Shown here: piece after piece, positions 19,101 through 32,800 of the stretch | How positions within the stretch are numbered: the stretch's first letter is position 1 | Layout: each line of letters opens with the position of its first letter | NCBI GenBank assembly: GCA_038380795.1 | Contig: CM076267.1 | Location: 36,022,232 to 36,086,231 of the forward strand | Origin: Pyrocephalus nanus | Lineage: Eukaryota; Chordata; Aves; Passeriformes; Tyrannidae | Length of the DNA stretch: 64,000 nucleotides | Direction: 5' to 3' | Notes under the pieces: model-generated | The model's input: only the letters and a program-made list of their open reading frames with translations | What the model was told of the DNA's origin: nothing | Database searches by the model: none | Program-made: the position numbers and the translations under genes

Positions 19101-22100
19101 TTGTTGTTGTCGTTTTTTTCTTCTCTGTTCTGAAAGAGAGCTAAGATTATAAATAGCTCTTAAAAGAAAAAATAATTGGTAGTGGAGATTTTGCAGGAAA
19201 AGCATCCATGTGCTTTTTAAAGCCTGTACTTGTTCTGTGATACACACATATATTGGTGTATAATTTTATCTATCTAAGTGTACTTGTGCACTGCCTTTTA
19301 CTAAGGAATAATAATTTTGAAGAGCAGGTCTCATTCAGACACAAATGTGACTCATATAATTTGTGCTTTCACGAAAACCACATTTCACTTGAAAGCCATG
19401 CCTTGAAACAACTTTTGCCTGTTCTCTTGTGCGGAGAGAACTCTGTCTTCTCTTGTCGTCATTTTTATTCTTTCCATTTTCAGAGCTTTCACAGTTTTTC
19501 TGCTGCATTTTTTTTTTCCATGGCACATACCTATACTTTGCTGCCTTATGCAATGAGATGCATGTTTAGGGTAACAGAGAAAAGCCTGAGAGATCGTGAA
19601 GCCCTTCCTGGGCCAAAATAACTCCTGACATTTGAAGACCTCTTTCTAAAGAGAGTAGGGTGACACTTGAGCAGCTTCACTTTTACTCCCCTAAGCCTTG
19701 GGGATGTGGAACGGGGTCATTTTTTTGCTTCTTCCAGGTTATTTATGGCAGAAGATGCTTCTCTTTTTCCTTGCTCGTCTAAGGACATGATACATAGGAA
19801 TAGAAGTAGTCAAAGATAAAACTGTGTTAGGTGTCTGTGCAGGAACCAGGACCTGGTGTCAGCTTGTGTTGGCTTTGCCTTCTAGAACTGTTGGTGGTGG
19901 CAGTGACCTCAGACAGCAGTTCAGGGGCTTACAAAAACGTGTAACTACGTTTGTTTCTTTTCTTAGAAATTTTCGTGCTTGTTGCTGTCTGGGTGCACCG
20001 AGGCTGCGCCCTTTGGATGCACAACACTGGATTTGTGTTCAGTAAGGGAAAGAAAAATGGAGGTGTACAGACTCTGAAGTGCTGTTTGGCCAATGTGTGA
20101 ATGGTACAACACTTTTTTCTGTCTGAATTTCTGATCAGCTTCAAATGTTAAATATGTGGATTTGGGTTTTCTTCCGTTTGCGACGAATTTGTAGGTGGGT
20201 CTTAGTTTGTACTTGATGATCTTGGAGGTCTTTCCCAACCTTAATGATTCCATGAACTAAGCTGAAACTCTAAACAGAGATTAACCTGCTGTAAAGAAGC
20301 TGAAGAGATTTTTTTTTTTTTTTTTTACTAGTTCAGATCTGTCTCATTATTCCACCAATTGCCTGATGGGGAATGCTGCTCTCAATGGCTTCTGTCAAAC
20401 AGGCTACAGGGTTAATCCTGAGATAGAAATGTACTGTCCTGTAGCTTACCATTTAATTATAACCTTATTCCTTGGTTTATTTGGGGTTTAGAGCTGTATT
20501 TTGCAGCTCCTAACACATTGCTCCTAGGTTTCTTCAGAGCCTGGTTGAGTTTTAGTGGCAAACTGTGCAGTTTGGATGGAGTGGTGAGTGTTCAGGTTCC
20601 CCAGCAGATGTTTACATCTGCCTGGGCTGAAAGCTGAATCTCACGTGATGTTGACCCCAGTTTTTTTATTTCCCATTTAGATAAGGAAGAATTTGTGTGT
20701 GTGACAAGGAAGCTTTCTCTGGGTGTTTTTTGTGTTTTGGTTTGGGTTGGTTGGTTTGTTTGTTTGTTTCCTTTGTGGGAATTGGGGTTTTTTGGCATGT
20801 ACCTGCAGTACTGCAGGTAATTCCTGAGTGGAAGAAGATATCAGCTTGAAAGTATTTCCTGAAAAAAAGTAAAGGTATTTAAAGTCTGACATTTTTGGCT
20901 ACTGCAAATATTTCAGCAGTGCTTCAGCAAATACTTTTGTAATAAGTCTAGTTGGTTTTGTGTTTTTTGGTTTTTTTTTTTAATAAATTGATAAAATAGT
21001 ACTTGTTTTTGGTCAGAACTGCCTTCTTATAAAACCTAAAGGTAGTGATGAGAGCTGAAAAGTTGAAGTCATTTTGTTACACTGGCAGAATTGACGTGGT
21101 ACTAAATTTCTGTATGTGAAATGGGTGAGGAAGAGACACACACACACACTTTCACATATTATTATTCTTGTTATAAAGCATGGTATTTGTGAGTTTTTTT
21201 CTGGTCTTAAAGTGGCAGTTTTTTGTGTTATGGAAGTCTTCTGCTATCATTTTAATACTTGGAAAAATAAATATGATCTGAGACTGTCAGTGAGTGGGAA
21301 GGACCGGGGAGACAGATGGCAGTCTGTGAAACTTAACCTGCAGCGTCCATCTTGCTTAATTTCTGGGCTCTCCAACAGAAACTGTTAATTGTGTGATAGT
21401 ACCTGGGGCTTGCCAAATGCCCATGGGGGCTGAGTGAGCCTACAAAGCTTGTTCTCACACGTTAACACCCGGCACAGATCTCACCTGGCTGGCGTCCTTC
21501 AGGCTACCTTGTGTTCCTCAGGCCCCCTCTGTGACTGGAACACTCAGGCTGTGTCCAGAGGGAGGCAGGGTCTTGGTTTATTTGTTTATTTATTTCTTTA
21601 TCTCAGGGCAGTCTTGTGGCATGGAGTAGTTCCCGTTTCCTCAGAAAGGGGAACACAGTCACTGCTCATTCAGCGGTGGGAATGTGCTACAGCTGAGGGT
21701 TTATCCAGACCTCGGTGGAATTAATTAATAAACTAGAGATTTAAGAGAGGAGGCAGTTACCAGAGATGGCATGAAGAGTTCAAAGTCCACTGAACCCTTC
21801 TGCACTGGGAGAGTAAAGCAAATTGACCCTTTTTTTTAATTAGTATTTCTTGCCATGTCTGATGTGCTGAATGATCAGAGCAGATTTTTGATCTCCCCTG
21901 TATTTTGGAAGGTAGTGAGAAGCAGTTTAGAGGCTCTTGTTGAGGTGACCTAAAATATTAACACCCATACTGGAAAACATCGTAGTAGTGGTGGAATAAT
22001 GAGATTGATTGTGGTTTTCACCTGTAACAAGCCTTCCCTTTCACTCTCATCCCACTCCCCCATCACGTTCATTTTCCACCAGTGTTATTCTGCTGCCCCT

Positions 22101-25100
22101 CCCTCCCCTTTTTTCTTTCCCACCTTCTGGAACATGGGAGGATGAGCAAGCTGTCTGGTCTTAGCTGAGAGTATCTTTGTGCACTTTTTGCCTTCAGCTC
22201 TTCTAATGAATCGATTCTGTGAGCAGTGAGGATCTGCAGAAGGACATCCACCCTTATTCTGTTGTCTGTGGCTTCCAGCTTAGCAGTGATGCTGATGCAC
22301 TTAAAGGCTTAAAAAATGAAAGGACTAAATCTACTGTGCTGCTTCCTTTATCTCTGAGAGGAAAGGGAAAATGCCCGACCAGGAGAACTGGGAGTGCTGG
22401 GTCATCAACTTCCTTTCCAATCAAAGCAGAATTTCAGACTCGACCAGTTAGGTGGTTGGGGCTTTTTTTTGGTTGCCCTTTGGATTTCTGATGTAGTTAA
22501 CCAGTGTTTAAATTAATCTCTTCCCTGTGTCTGAGTAAAAATCTTGTTATTCTTTTATATGCTGCTTTGCCAAGGAAGGCTAAAACCTGTGAGGAGCAGT
22601 AGTATGATGGCAGCCTGTCCTTTAAGAAAATTAAATTAAATATGTTTTCTTCCAGGTGTTCTCGTGCAAAAATAAGTTTTCCTTAAAATCAAAAATGCAC
22701 ATATTTATGAAGTTAATAGACCTTTATAAAATTAACATTGATCACTGTCCTGTGTTCTACCTCACCATCCTTTCCCCATACTTAAATCAAGCTCTATCAA
22801 CCTTGAGAACATGAAGTGACTTATTTTTTTTTCCCATTTGCCAGTTAAAATGCTGTTGGGGTGTTTTTTAATTTGGGTTAGGTTTTGGTTTTTTTTTTTT
22901 TTAAAGGAGTAAACTATTCTTCTGCAATGTGATTTCCCTGAGGAAGGGCTATGGCATCTCTTGGACTGAAGAACAGTGTGACACAGAGAAGATGCCTGGT
23001 GGCATTTCCTACACCTGAGTTACAGATGGATCGCCCCGATCTGTTACTGCAAGAAAGACTTCTTTTTTTTTTTTTTTTTTAAGTATGCAAAGGGAGAGGC
23101 AAAACATTTCAGTCTCTCTGATTACATGACAGTTATGTGGTTATTAAGAACCTGTGTATTTACCTTGGAAGAAGTATCAAAGTATTTGACAGTTTCTTGG
23201 CACAGAAGGTTTGTAGCTCTCGAGGAAACACAAACTTGGTGCGTTCGCCTGAGTTTTCTGGAAGAGGTGATTGCAGACCCAGATTCGAAGGTCATGGAAT
23301 CATTTAGGCTGGAAAAGACCTCTGAGATCGTGGAGTCCAAGCATTACCCCAGCAGGGTGTGCAGTAAAATTCAGCGTGTGGTTTTCCGGGGCTGAGGCTG
23401 AAGAAAACAGTTCTGCAGTGCAGAATTCAGGGGGCCAAGTTGAAATGTGTGGCTTGAATCATTAAAGCCTCAAAAACTTCATCGCAGCCTCTTCTACCAC
23501 TTTCTCACAAATCTGTGGGTTTTTGGTGTTGTTTTCCTGTGTTGAAGCTTGTGCCTTGTAGCCAGTGTCTGCAATTCGCAGTTCAGTGAAGAAGGAAGCA
23601 GCTCTTAGTCTTCTGTGTCTGTTGTTACCTTTTGAAGGTCAAGACATTCCTATTTCATGATCTCTGTGTACATCCCTTTAAGAACTTGGAGGGACCTCCA
23701 GTGACTGGTGAATCTTGTTGGGCCTCATCCCTCCACTAGCACGTCATGGACTTCTCATTCAGTGTTCCTGCTGGATGCCAGTAGTGTCTGACAAAAATCT
23801 GCCTCTTCCAGAATTTGTTATTTATGGACACCAAAAATAAACTTACAGCTGGTGTTGTGATATTTTAAAGATAGGTGTAAATCATCATTTATTCTGGCTT
23901 GTTATTATAATCCACTGTGGCTCAAATATTTGATTTTTTTAATTTATTTTTCGTTTTACCTAGTCACAGCCAGATGGCCTCAGAGCTGGATTGGGTTGAG
24001 GGCAGAAGGATGGAGGAGGGTGCCAGTACTTCAGCATAGCTGCAACATGAATCTGCACCTGAAATAAATTTTCTCAGCTTCTGCCTTTGTCTGTGTGGCT
24101 GTTCCTTCAGTCGGTCCCGGATCCAGCCTGGAATGAAATGCTGGCCTTGCTTGGTTGTGGCTGTGTCTTGTCCTTCTAGAACTTGAGATATGAAAGCTCC
24201 CATGAATCATGATCAGTATGTTACTGCCCCACAGATCTGGGATTCATCAAATACAAGGAAAATTCCAGCATTTTATCAGGTAGGGTTTGAGAAGTCCTTT
24301 GCTTCCGGAGAAATGAAAACCTGTTATGGGAGGTGGTTTGGGTATAACTGGAGGAGCTTCAGCTCTGTCCTTACTGACTTCCTGTTATTAAGCCAGAATT
24401 CTGTCAAAAAGTCCCACACTGTGAGATTTCCACCTTTCATTATAAGGGGTAGGAAATGTGAAGAAAAGGCTGGAATGCGTTGTTGCAAAGAAAGCCTGTC
24501 AGGTCATGTCGAGAGAGCGCGAGGGAGGCAGGGTTAGGAAAAGGGAAAATGTTTGTTTGCAGTTACGTGTTGTCCAACAAAACTACTGAAGTTTCTCATT
24601 TGAGTTGTGTTTGTATCATTTGGTGGGAGTTACTTCATTTTGCAGGGAATATTCACTGTTTTCAGATTTGGGAGCTCAGTAATGATTTCTCCCTTTGTTT
24701 TTCTTTCAGAAAAGGTGTTTAGGTTTGAGCGGTTATTTTTCTGATTTTGTTTTGTTTGTTTGTTTGTTTTTTAACCCAGGTTTTCATTTGCTGAGTAAAA
24801 ACGACTAAGGAGCTTGAACTTTGTCAACCAGCTAACTGATGTTGTAGTACATGTTATAGGAATGGTTGTACTTGGGATGTTAATTCTTGCTCTTTGCTTT
24901 GTTTCTGCTGCTCTTGGCTTAGACACGTGGATAGTAAAAGTTATGACCTTGAAACTTCTCAGCAGTTGAGCTGATTAACCCAGAGTCACTCCTAGCAGGA
25001 AGTAGAGGTCTTTTTTGTAGTTTATTTTCTTTTCTTTTTCCCCTCTCCTTGCTCTGGTGCAGGAGTGTTGAGAGCATCACTCTGGATGTCCTCCCAATTG

Positions 25101-28100
25101 GGGCTGCGCTTAACTGTGCCCCCAGAAACACCAGTGGGGTAAGAAGGATTAATTTGGATTAGTTTGGCTGCTGTGGGCTTTTGTGTTGTATTTTTGCTGG
25201 TTGTGTGTTTGCCTGCCTTGAGCAGTTGGGCAAACTGAGGGACAGAGTATTTTGTGGTGGTCAGATCCAGAACCGTCGCTGGACCTGTCAGTGTGAGCAG
25301 CAGCGCAGGAGTCGAGGTGGTGCACGTTGTTTTCCCTGCTCTCACTTTCCAGCTACAGCTGCCTTGTTGGGGAGGTTTTGAGTTACTTTTCGTGAATAAT
25401 TCAATAAAGCAGTAGTTTAAAAGCATTGATGTAGTAATCAACCAATGTGATCGTGTGACAGATGAAGGAACGTGTTAAGGAAATGGGTATTTTTTGGTGC
25501 CTTCTGATTAACTCAGTGTTTGGAGCAAATTATATCTCTGATTCTAGACTTTTTCCAGTGGTGAAGACAGGACTGGATATATCAGCAACTATTGCTTAAA
25601 TGAGTGCCAAGTCATAACTTTCTTCAGATTTGGGTTTTAGCAGATATTGGCACTGTTCTGGTTTGGTTTGATTTCCACAGGACATCAGTTTATAAATTCA
25701 CCAATGCCTGAGACTCACCATCAGCAAAGGAGGGTCTTCCCTTTTTTAACAAAAGGTGCTTTCAGGTGCCCTTCAGAATGTTTAGATTCTGCTAATTGAA
25801 AGAAGAACTTTGGGTGCTGGGAATATACCTGTAACAGAGGTGTTTGCAGGAGGCAGGGGCTGCTCCAGAGACCTGGAATGAAGATTTACAACAGGTATCA
25901 CTGTAGTTATTGCCCTTTACTTTCTCAGTGATTTTTTTTTTCCTTTCCTTTACACTCATATTCTGTATTTGCTTGTAGCTGTGGCCCAATATTCTAATTT
26001 TATGCTACTGTTAAGATTATAAATCGTATTTTAATGATGAAATGGCTGAGTGTACGTCCTGGTCTGTATTACTTTTGCCTCAGTAAGTTGTATGGGCCTT
26101 AAACTGTGAGATAAGTCTTTGTTGCAGTCACAGCAGGGAGTTGTGATGATGATGATGATTACAGGTTGGTTTGAGTCTATGGAAGAAGAGTAGCAGAATG
26201 ATTAGTGAAAGCACTAAAGGGTAGACAGTAGTAAGAAGTAAGTGGTGTCTTGTACTTCCATTTGAAAGGGAAGCTGTGTAAATTAGATTTGACAAACTCT
26301 GTGTCTGAGTGGGTATTTACACAACTGATCCTTCTCCCCTGGCAGGACCAGCGTTCCCTAACCTGTATCCAGAGGGGAAAAAATAAAAATCATTTAAAAC
26401 ATACAAAATGTGTGTGCAGAGCTAATATCTGACAGCTTGTTCTTGTGATCATTACTTGTTTTCTGTGCCCTGCTGCCCCTCACTGCATCTTCCATGGGGC
26501 AAGCTCTTGCATCAGGGTTGCTTTTACCATTTATTTGGGTTGTTCCTTTTTTGGGTCAGACCAGTTTGGTCACTGTTGTGCTACAAACAGGTGGATTTTT
26601 CCTGACTGTGGAAAGAGCCTTCTCCTGGTTTTATCCAACTCTGTCCAAAGTCTTTAGCACTGGTGATAACCCACAAGGTTTTTGGAGGCTTTACCTTTCT
26701 TTACCTTATTTAAGCTGACTCATGACAAGAGGTAGCCTTGCTGTGTTCAAACAAGCCGTGTTTTGACACTGCAAAAGAAAGAGAGATTCTGAATCGGTGT
26801 GAGATAATTCCCTGGGGTGGGGTAGATTGATGATTCATGCAGTACTGATGTTATCAAAATTTTGTTCATCACATGAACTAAGTCTTCCATGCCCTTTTAT
26901 AAAGGAAAGTGTGACTTCAAAACTTGAGAATTTATTTCCAGTCCTCATCATTGGATGTTGTATTTGGGAGAGTGACTGCAGTAAAATTATTTCCTGGTGC
27001 TGTGCAAAGACCCTTGCCTGGTTCTGGGCTAGGAGGACAATTATGACTGTTCACTAGAAATAAATATTGTTGTGTGTAATTGGTAAAAGTTTATTGAGCA
27101 AATTGTGGTTCGGATTAATTTTAGTAGAGAGATTTCTGGCAGCACAAGACCAGAGGAGGTGACCTGCCTAACCAAAAAACTCATATTGACATACTACCTT
27201 CCAATGATAAACCAGGTGATAAAATAGTACCTTCTGCAGGTCTGTGGATTTGTGGATGTTTTTTAGCAGCAGTGAAGTCATATGTATTTAATGGAATTAA
27301 ACAATTAAGTTTGTGTTTCATGGTAAATGCCAGTGGGTTGTATTTTAAGACTGAGGAAACTTATGTTTAAAAGAAATCCATTTGCCAACTCTGTAGGAAT
27401 TTGTGCTACTCCTTTGAGGTTCATCTTCAGGTTTTGGACTTCTGTCTCTAGATAAATGATTTATTTGGTTTCAAGCATATCCAGGTATCTTCAAATTCTT
27501 ATGGAATTGCTGGCTTGTGCAGTCTACACTTAATTGGCATGAGCATTTAAAAAAATAAATACTGGTAGGTTTGCTAGAGAAATTTTTGGAAGAAATTGAA
27601 GTGGATTTTTTTTTTCTGTAAAACCAGGAGGCATCATTGTTCCACTTATTTCTTGTATCACAGGATAGATTCACAAAGTTTGGGTTGGAAGAGACCTTTT
27701 AAAGCTCATCCACTTGGAGAACCAACGCTGAATCAAGCCTTGATTAGTTCCTAACCTTTCTTAGGTGCTAATTAACAAATGTTGGCTCATTTTAGGTTTT
27801 TTAGGTGTTTCAAGAAGTTTCTGATATCAAAGCTTTCACATGGCACTTCTCGGAGAGTCTTGAATAGAAGTGAATTTATTCGCAGAGGTTCTGAGCAGCA
27901 GGTCCTGGACTGAGGCCTAAAAATAGAAACAAACATAGAATATGTCATTTGACAGAAAAATGTTGCCTTGATATCTTTAACCTCCTTTTGGTGTTTCTCT
28001 AGATTTTAATGAATGTTGACACCATGTTAATAACATCCCTGATTCCCACTTTCTGCAGGAAGGAACTTTACTGGTGGCTATTACAGTGATTTTTTTTTTT

Positions 28101-28866
28101 TGTGCTCACAACAGAGCAAGCAGCAGGATCTTAAGGAAAATCTGCATGCAGAGTATTGACTTTTAAATTACTTTTTTTTTCTATTTTTCTTTCCTAACTG
28201 CAGTGACTTGTAGAGTTTTTTAGGGATGTTGCATCAGGCTGACATGAATAAGCAGAATTTCTTGATTTCAGTCTTTATTCTTCTGGAAGCTTTCTAGAAT
28301 TTTGGGGAGAGGGAACTGTAGCAACAGCAAAAGCTTTAGAATTTTAAACTCTTTAAGCATCTTTCAGAATTTAAGAACTAAAGTTATTTCCTGCATTTAT
28401 GAGGTAATCAGTCCAGCTGTTGAAAAAGCACTTGAGTGTCTAATAGAAATATATAAGGATTTTAAATTATTATCCACTTGTGCCAGGTTTTGAGTGTTTT
28501 AAACCCAGTGGTTTATGGGTGAAGTCATGTACACTGGAAAAGTTGACAAGATAATTATAGAAAACCAAAATGCCTTTGTTCCTGAGAGAACTTCTGAGGG
28601 AACATCTCATTTCTGAAGCACGGGAGGACTGAGCTACAAAACTGTAGAGAATATAGGAATTACTGAGGCTCAGTGGTTTTCTTACAGACCAGGGCACATC
28701 CTAAGAAAACACATGTAAAAATCAGAAAAACTCTGCAGTTTGGGAGTGTTGGAAAATCCAAAATTGCAGAATTTTGGCTGAAAAATCAAGCTGTTAATAG
28801 TATGCCAAGACAATTTTCTTGGGAAAGGAATTGCATTTCCAAAAGCAAAACCTTGTTAAAAAAAAC

Positions 28867-28909
<43 letters not shown>

Positions 28910-29797
28910 TTGATGGGAACTCAAGCCACAGGTTTTACAACTCTCTTACCAGACTGATGGAGAGTCTTAATTTTTTTTTTTTTTTTCCAGGAATAAAAAG
29001 CAAAATGCTCAGGAATTAACAAAAGTCATGGTATGGAAGTGGACAGTGGCTCTGGTGGAATTTTTTTCCTTGTCTTCATCAAGACTGGAGAGAGAAGACT
29101 GGAGAACTTGAGAATAATCTAATTCAATAAATGGGCAAGGGAAGTGAAGCAGCATTTGTAGAGGTCATGTCAGCCACTTCTCCATATTAGATTAACAGGA
29201 GCTTAATTGATTTAAAATTCCACAGCTGTTTATGAAATGCAGCGAGGCCATTAACGTGTCTCCTGATCCTCAGTTAAAATGAAGGGACTAATTATAGCTA
29301 TTTGAAATCCTTAACTCCAAGAGTTGTCTGTATTTTCTGCATTAGCAATGGAGGGGCTTTTTTTTATGCCAGTCCAAAACAATGTAGGTCCCTGAAGGGA
29401 TGTGTCTGTTGAGAACAGGAATGGCTTTGTCTCATGAATGTTTAAGCCAATAATTCAAACAGTTTAAACACTATTTGAGATCAATTTAAAAATGCTAGTA
29501 TATTCCATTTATTGCAGAAATCTTCCAAGTGTTAGTGGTAATTGAAACAGTCACCACTCCAAGAGGTGGTGTTTGTTGAATCATAACTCTGTGTTGTGTA
29601 GCAATTGTTATATTGGGGGAAAATAACTACAGATTTATAACTTCCATCCTTTCTGGCGACAGTAAAAAGAAATTTTATTGCATGGCTTTGTAGAGTTTTC
29701 ACAGAAATACAGCATGCAGGTTTTATTAGTCATTTAAGAAATAATAATAAAATTTTTAAAAATCCCAAATCCTTTTTTTATAAGCATTTCTGAAAAA

Positions 29798-29829
<32 letters not shown>

Positions 29830-32800
29830 AGTAAATAAGTATAAACCTCTGTTCTGGAAATGGAGTTCAGATAGCTGCCTGAGTAAGGCATTTGGAGACA
29901 AATAGTGTCAAAACCTATTGCTTTGAACCGGGCCAGTTTTTGCTGCCAGTGAGTTTCCCGTGGGGAGACTTTTGTATTCCAGTTGCCAAAGTTTAAATGC
30001 AAGAGATTGAGTGCAAACCAACTCATCAGTAGCTTGCTTGATTCTGCACATACCTGGAAACTATTTTAATGCAGTTTACACAGGGTGAGAGCAGATCCAG
30101 GCATTATCTTTGAGAGTACTGACTTCTGTGGAAGCGGTGGCATCTCTTTTTGGGGTTTTTGGGGTTTATTTTGTGTTTTGTTTTGTTTTGTGGGTTTTTT
30201 TTTTTTTTTTGGTTTTTTGTTTTTTGTTTGTTTTGTTTTGTTTGTTTGTTTTTTTTTTTTTGCTGCTTCACTGGGTTTCAACACCAGGCAGTCACTGCTG
30301 GGGATCCTGGGGTTAATTCTGAAGTAAATCTACACTCAGACTAAACCTGAATGTAGGATCAGGTGACTTTTCATACCACGACTGTCTGAACGAGACGGTT
30401 TTGAGTGTAAACAAATAGAGATTATCTGTTCTAGGGTGAAAAGGTTGAAACAGGTGGTTTCAACAGCTCCTTCGCAAGTATCCCCAGCCTGTGCCTCCAT
30501 CCATGGCCTTCCTGCTCATGTGCTCCTGCATTCTGAAGCCTCTTCTCTCTTGGCAAAAGAATTATAAAAACAAAATGAAAACCTATTCAATGTTCTGTTT
30601 GTTGAACAATGTGTCTTCAGTGCGCTGGATGAGTCAGAGGTCTTGTTGAAAAATAAATGTAGTCATGTAGATTTTTCCCAGCACTTGCACACAAGGGACT
30701 GTGGTTGGGGCTGAATGGACAAGCTTGAGTCTGATATTTTTGTACCTCTGTGTTTGTCTCTGTAATTGTTTGTCTGAGTTGGCATTTTGGGCACTCAGGG
30801 TGGTGTGGTTGGTACTGGGTAGCATTCCATTGGTGGTTTGTTGGTTTTGGGTTTTTTTTGGTACTGGGGCTTCACTGTCAAGGCATCAAATATGTGATCT
30901 TTCCAAAGTTTATTGGTGAATACTGCTTTAAGGGAATTGTTTGTAATCTTTTTATTTTAATAAAGAGATTCCAAGTGATTAAGTGATTAGTAATTACTTA
31001 ATAGTGCTCAGTGGTAAGGAGCTGTGGTGGGAAAAGCTGGTCGTAATGGAAGAGCTTGAGGGAAACAACTGCTTGGTGTCAAGTGGAAGAACTTTGGTGT
31101 TTTCTCCTTGAAACTGGGTTTTGTTGAAACTCTTTGGTTAATTAAAACTTTGGTTTGTTGTGGGTTACTCTCACTGGGGTTTTGGAGGGGCCTGGTACAA
31201 GTTTTATCTTAGCTGTGCTCTTCCAGATCATTGTTATGTTGGTAACAAAGGGTATTTTACTGGAAAATGGTATTTCTCAGGCCTTTGATTAAGGATATCA
31301 CTGCATGGGATGATCTGGAAACACATCTGTTTTGAGCTGGAGTTGGTTCTCTTTTCCTCCCTAACGTGCTTTGTTCATAAGCAACCAATTTAAAAACGAT
31401 TTCTGCGTTCAAGGCTTGATGTAATAAAGATGCATTTCACAAGTAAGGTTTTAACCAACCTTACTTTATAGCAAATACTGCTGATTAACCCCTGCCTTGG
31501 CAGCAGGAGGGGAGCTGTGTGTTACATTCAGCCTCAAACAGGTGCTGGTTGTGGTCTTGAGCATCTGAGACCGCAGACACCAAACCTGGCTTTCCTTTGG
31601 CTCTTTCTGACCAGATAAATGAGCGAAAGGTGCAGTTGGCAGAAATCCCAGAATGAGTCAGGTTGGAAGGGACCACAGTGGGTCATCTGGTCCAACCTCC
31701 CTGCTCAACGTTTTGTTGCCAACATTTTGTTCTCGCTGTTCAGGGAGAGCTCCAGTTCATGAGAAAATACACCTAATAGGTGGTGTTGCAGCTAGAAATG
31801 AATTGTAAATAAGTTTAGCCACCACAAGGACCCACGCTGGGGCTTCCCAAGTGTGCAGGCACTGAACTGTTCTGGTCCTGATGGGGATTGATGTTTTTTT
31901 TCTCCTGCCATGAGAGGATGTTTGTGTGCACCAGCTGGCTTGCTTTGCCTCCTGCTTCTGTGAATAATTCAGCTGGTTTCTTTTTTTTCCAGTTGATCAT
32001 TTTGTAGTTCAGCCAGGATCTCTGAATCACTTCATCTGTTTGTGACGATGTCAGATGATTTATGGGCATCCGATATATCAGGGGGGTCTGATTCTTTAGT
32101 AAAATTATATTCTCTTATGCTATTTTGTAGTTTTAATGTGAATATTGATAAAGATTTTTTTTAAAAGAAATATGCTAATGTTTGATTTTAAAAAGTCAAA
32201 GTGTCTTCATTCAACATAAAATTTTGCCCAGTAGCCCCCCCCCCCCCCATTCTGTCCCTCTCCCCCTGGTTATTTCAAGATTAACTTTAAATCTTTCCTG
32301 TGAAAGCGTGGTTTTACAATCCATTTGAGGGTGTGCTAGTGATGTGTTAGGAAACTAATCAAACCTGAAACCCAGACCTAGAAATCCATTGAAAAAGTTT
32401 TGTAGTTTACAAATTGAAATAACTTGTGTACAGACTAGACAATTGCAGGTCACCTGCCTTCTCTTTCTAGGTTTTGAATGTACTCTGATTTTTGAGTGTT
32501 ATGCTGTGATTTGAGTGTTTGGGGGTTTGCTGATGGGTTTTTAAATGATTTTTGTGGCCTAATAAAAGGTCATGGATTTCTGAATCAGGTGTCTTCAGTC
32601 TTTCAGTGGTGCATTGTGCCTAAATGGCATCTTTGTGGTTGCTGCCACAGTTTGAACATGAGCTTTTTGCAGCTAGTAAGTACAAAATACTCAGTTGCCT
32701 CTAAAATGTCTACAGTTGGTGGGGTAACTTCGTGGATGTAAGTGGAAAGAGAGAAAAAAAATCAGCATAAAAATAAAGCTTCATACCAGCTTAATAGTCT

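Noticed and set aside
28673..28957. Open frame of 94 codons in DIP2A intron 1
   Set aside because: Its tail is the translated (AT)n repeat, and nothing in it resembles a protein.
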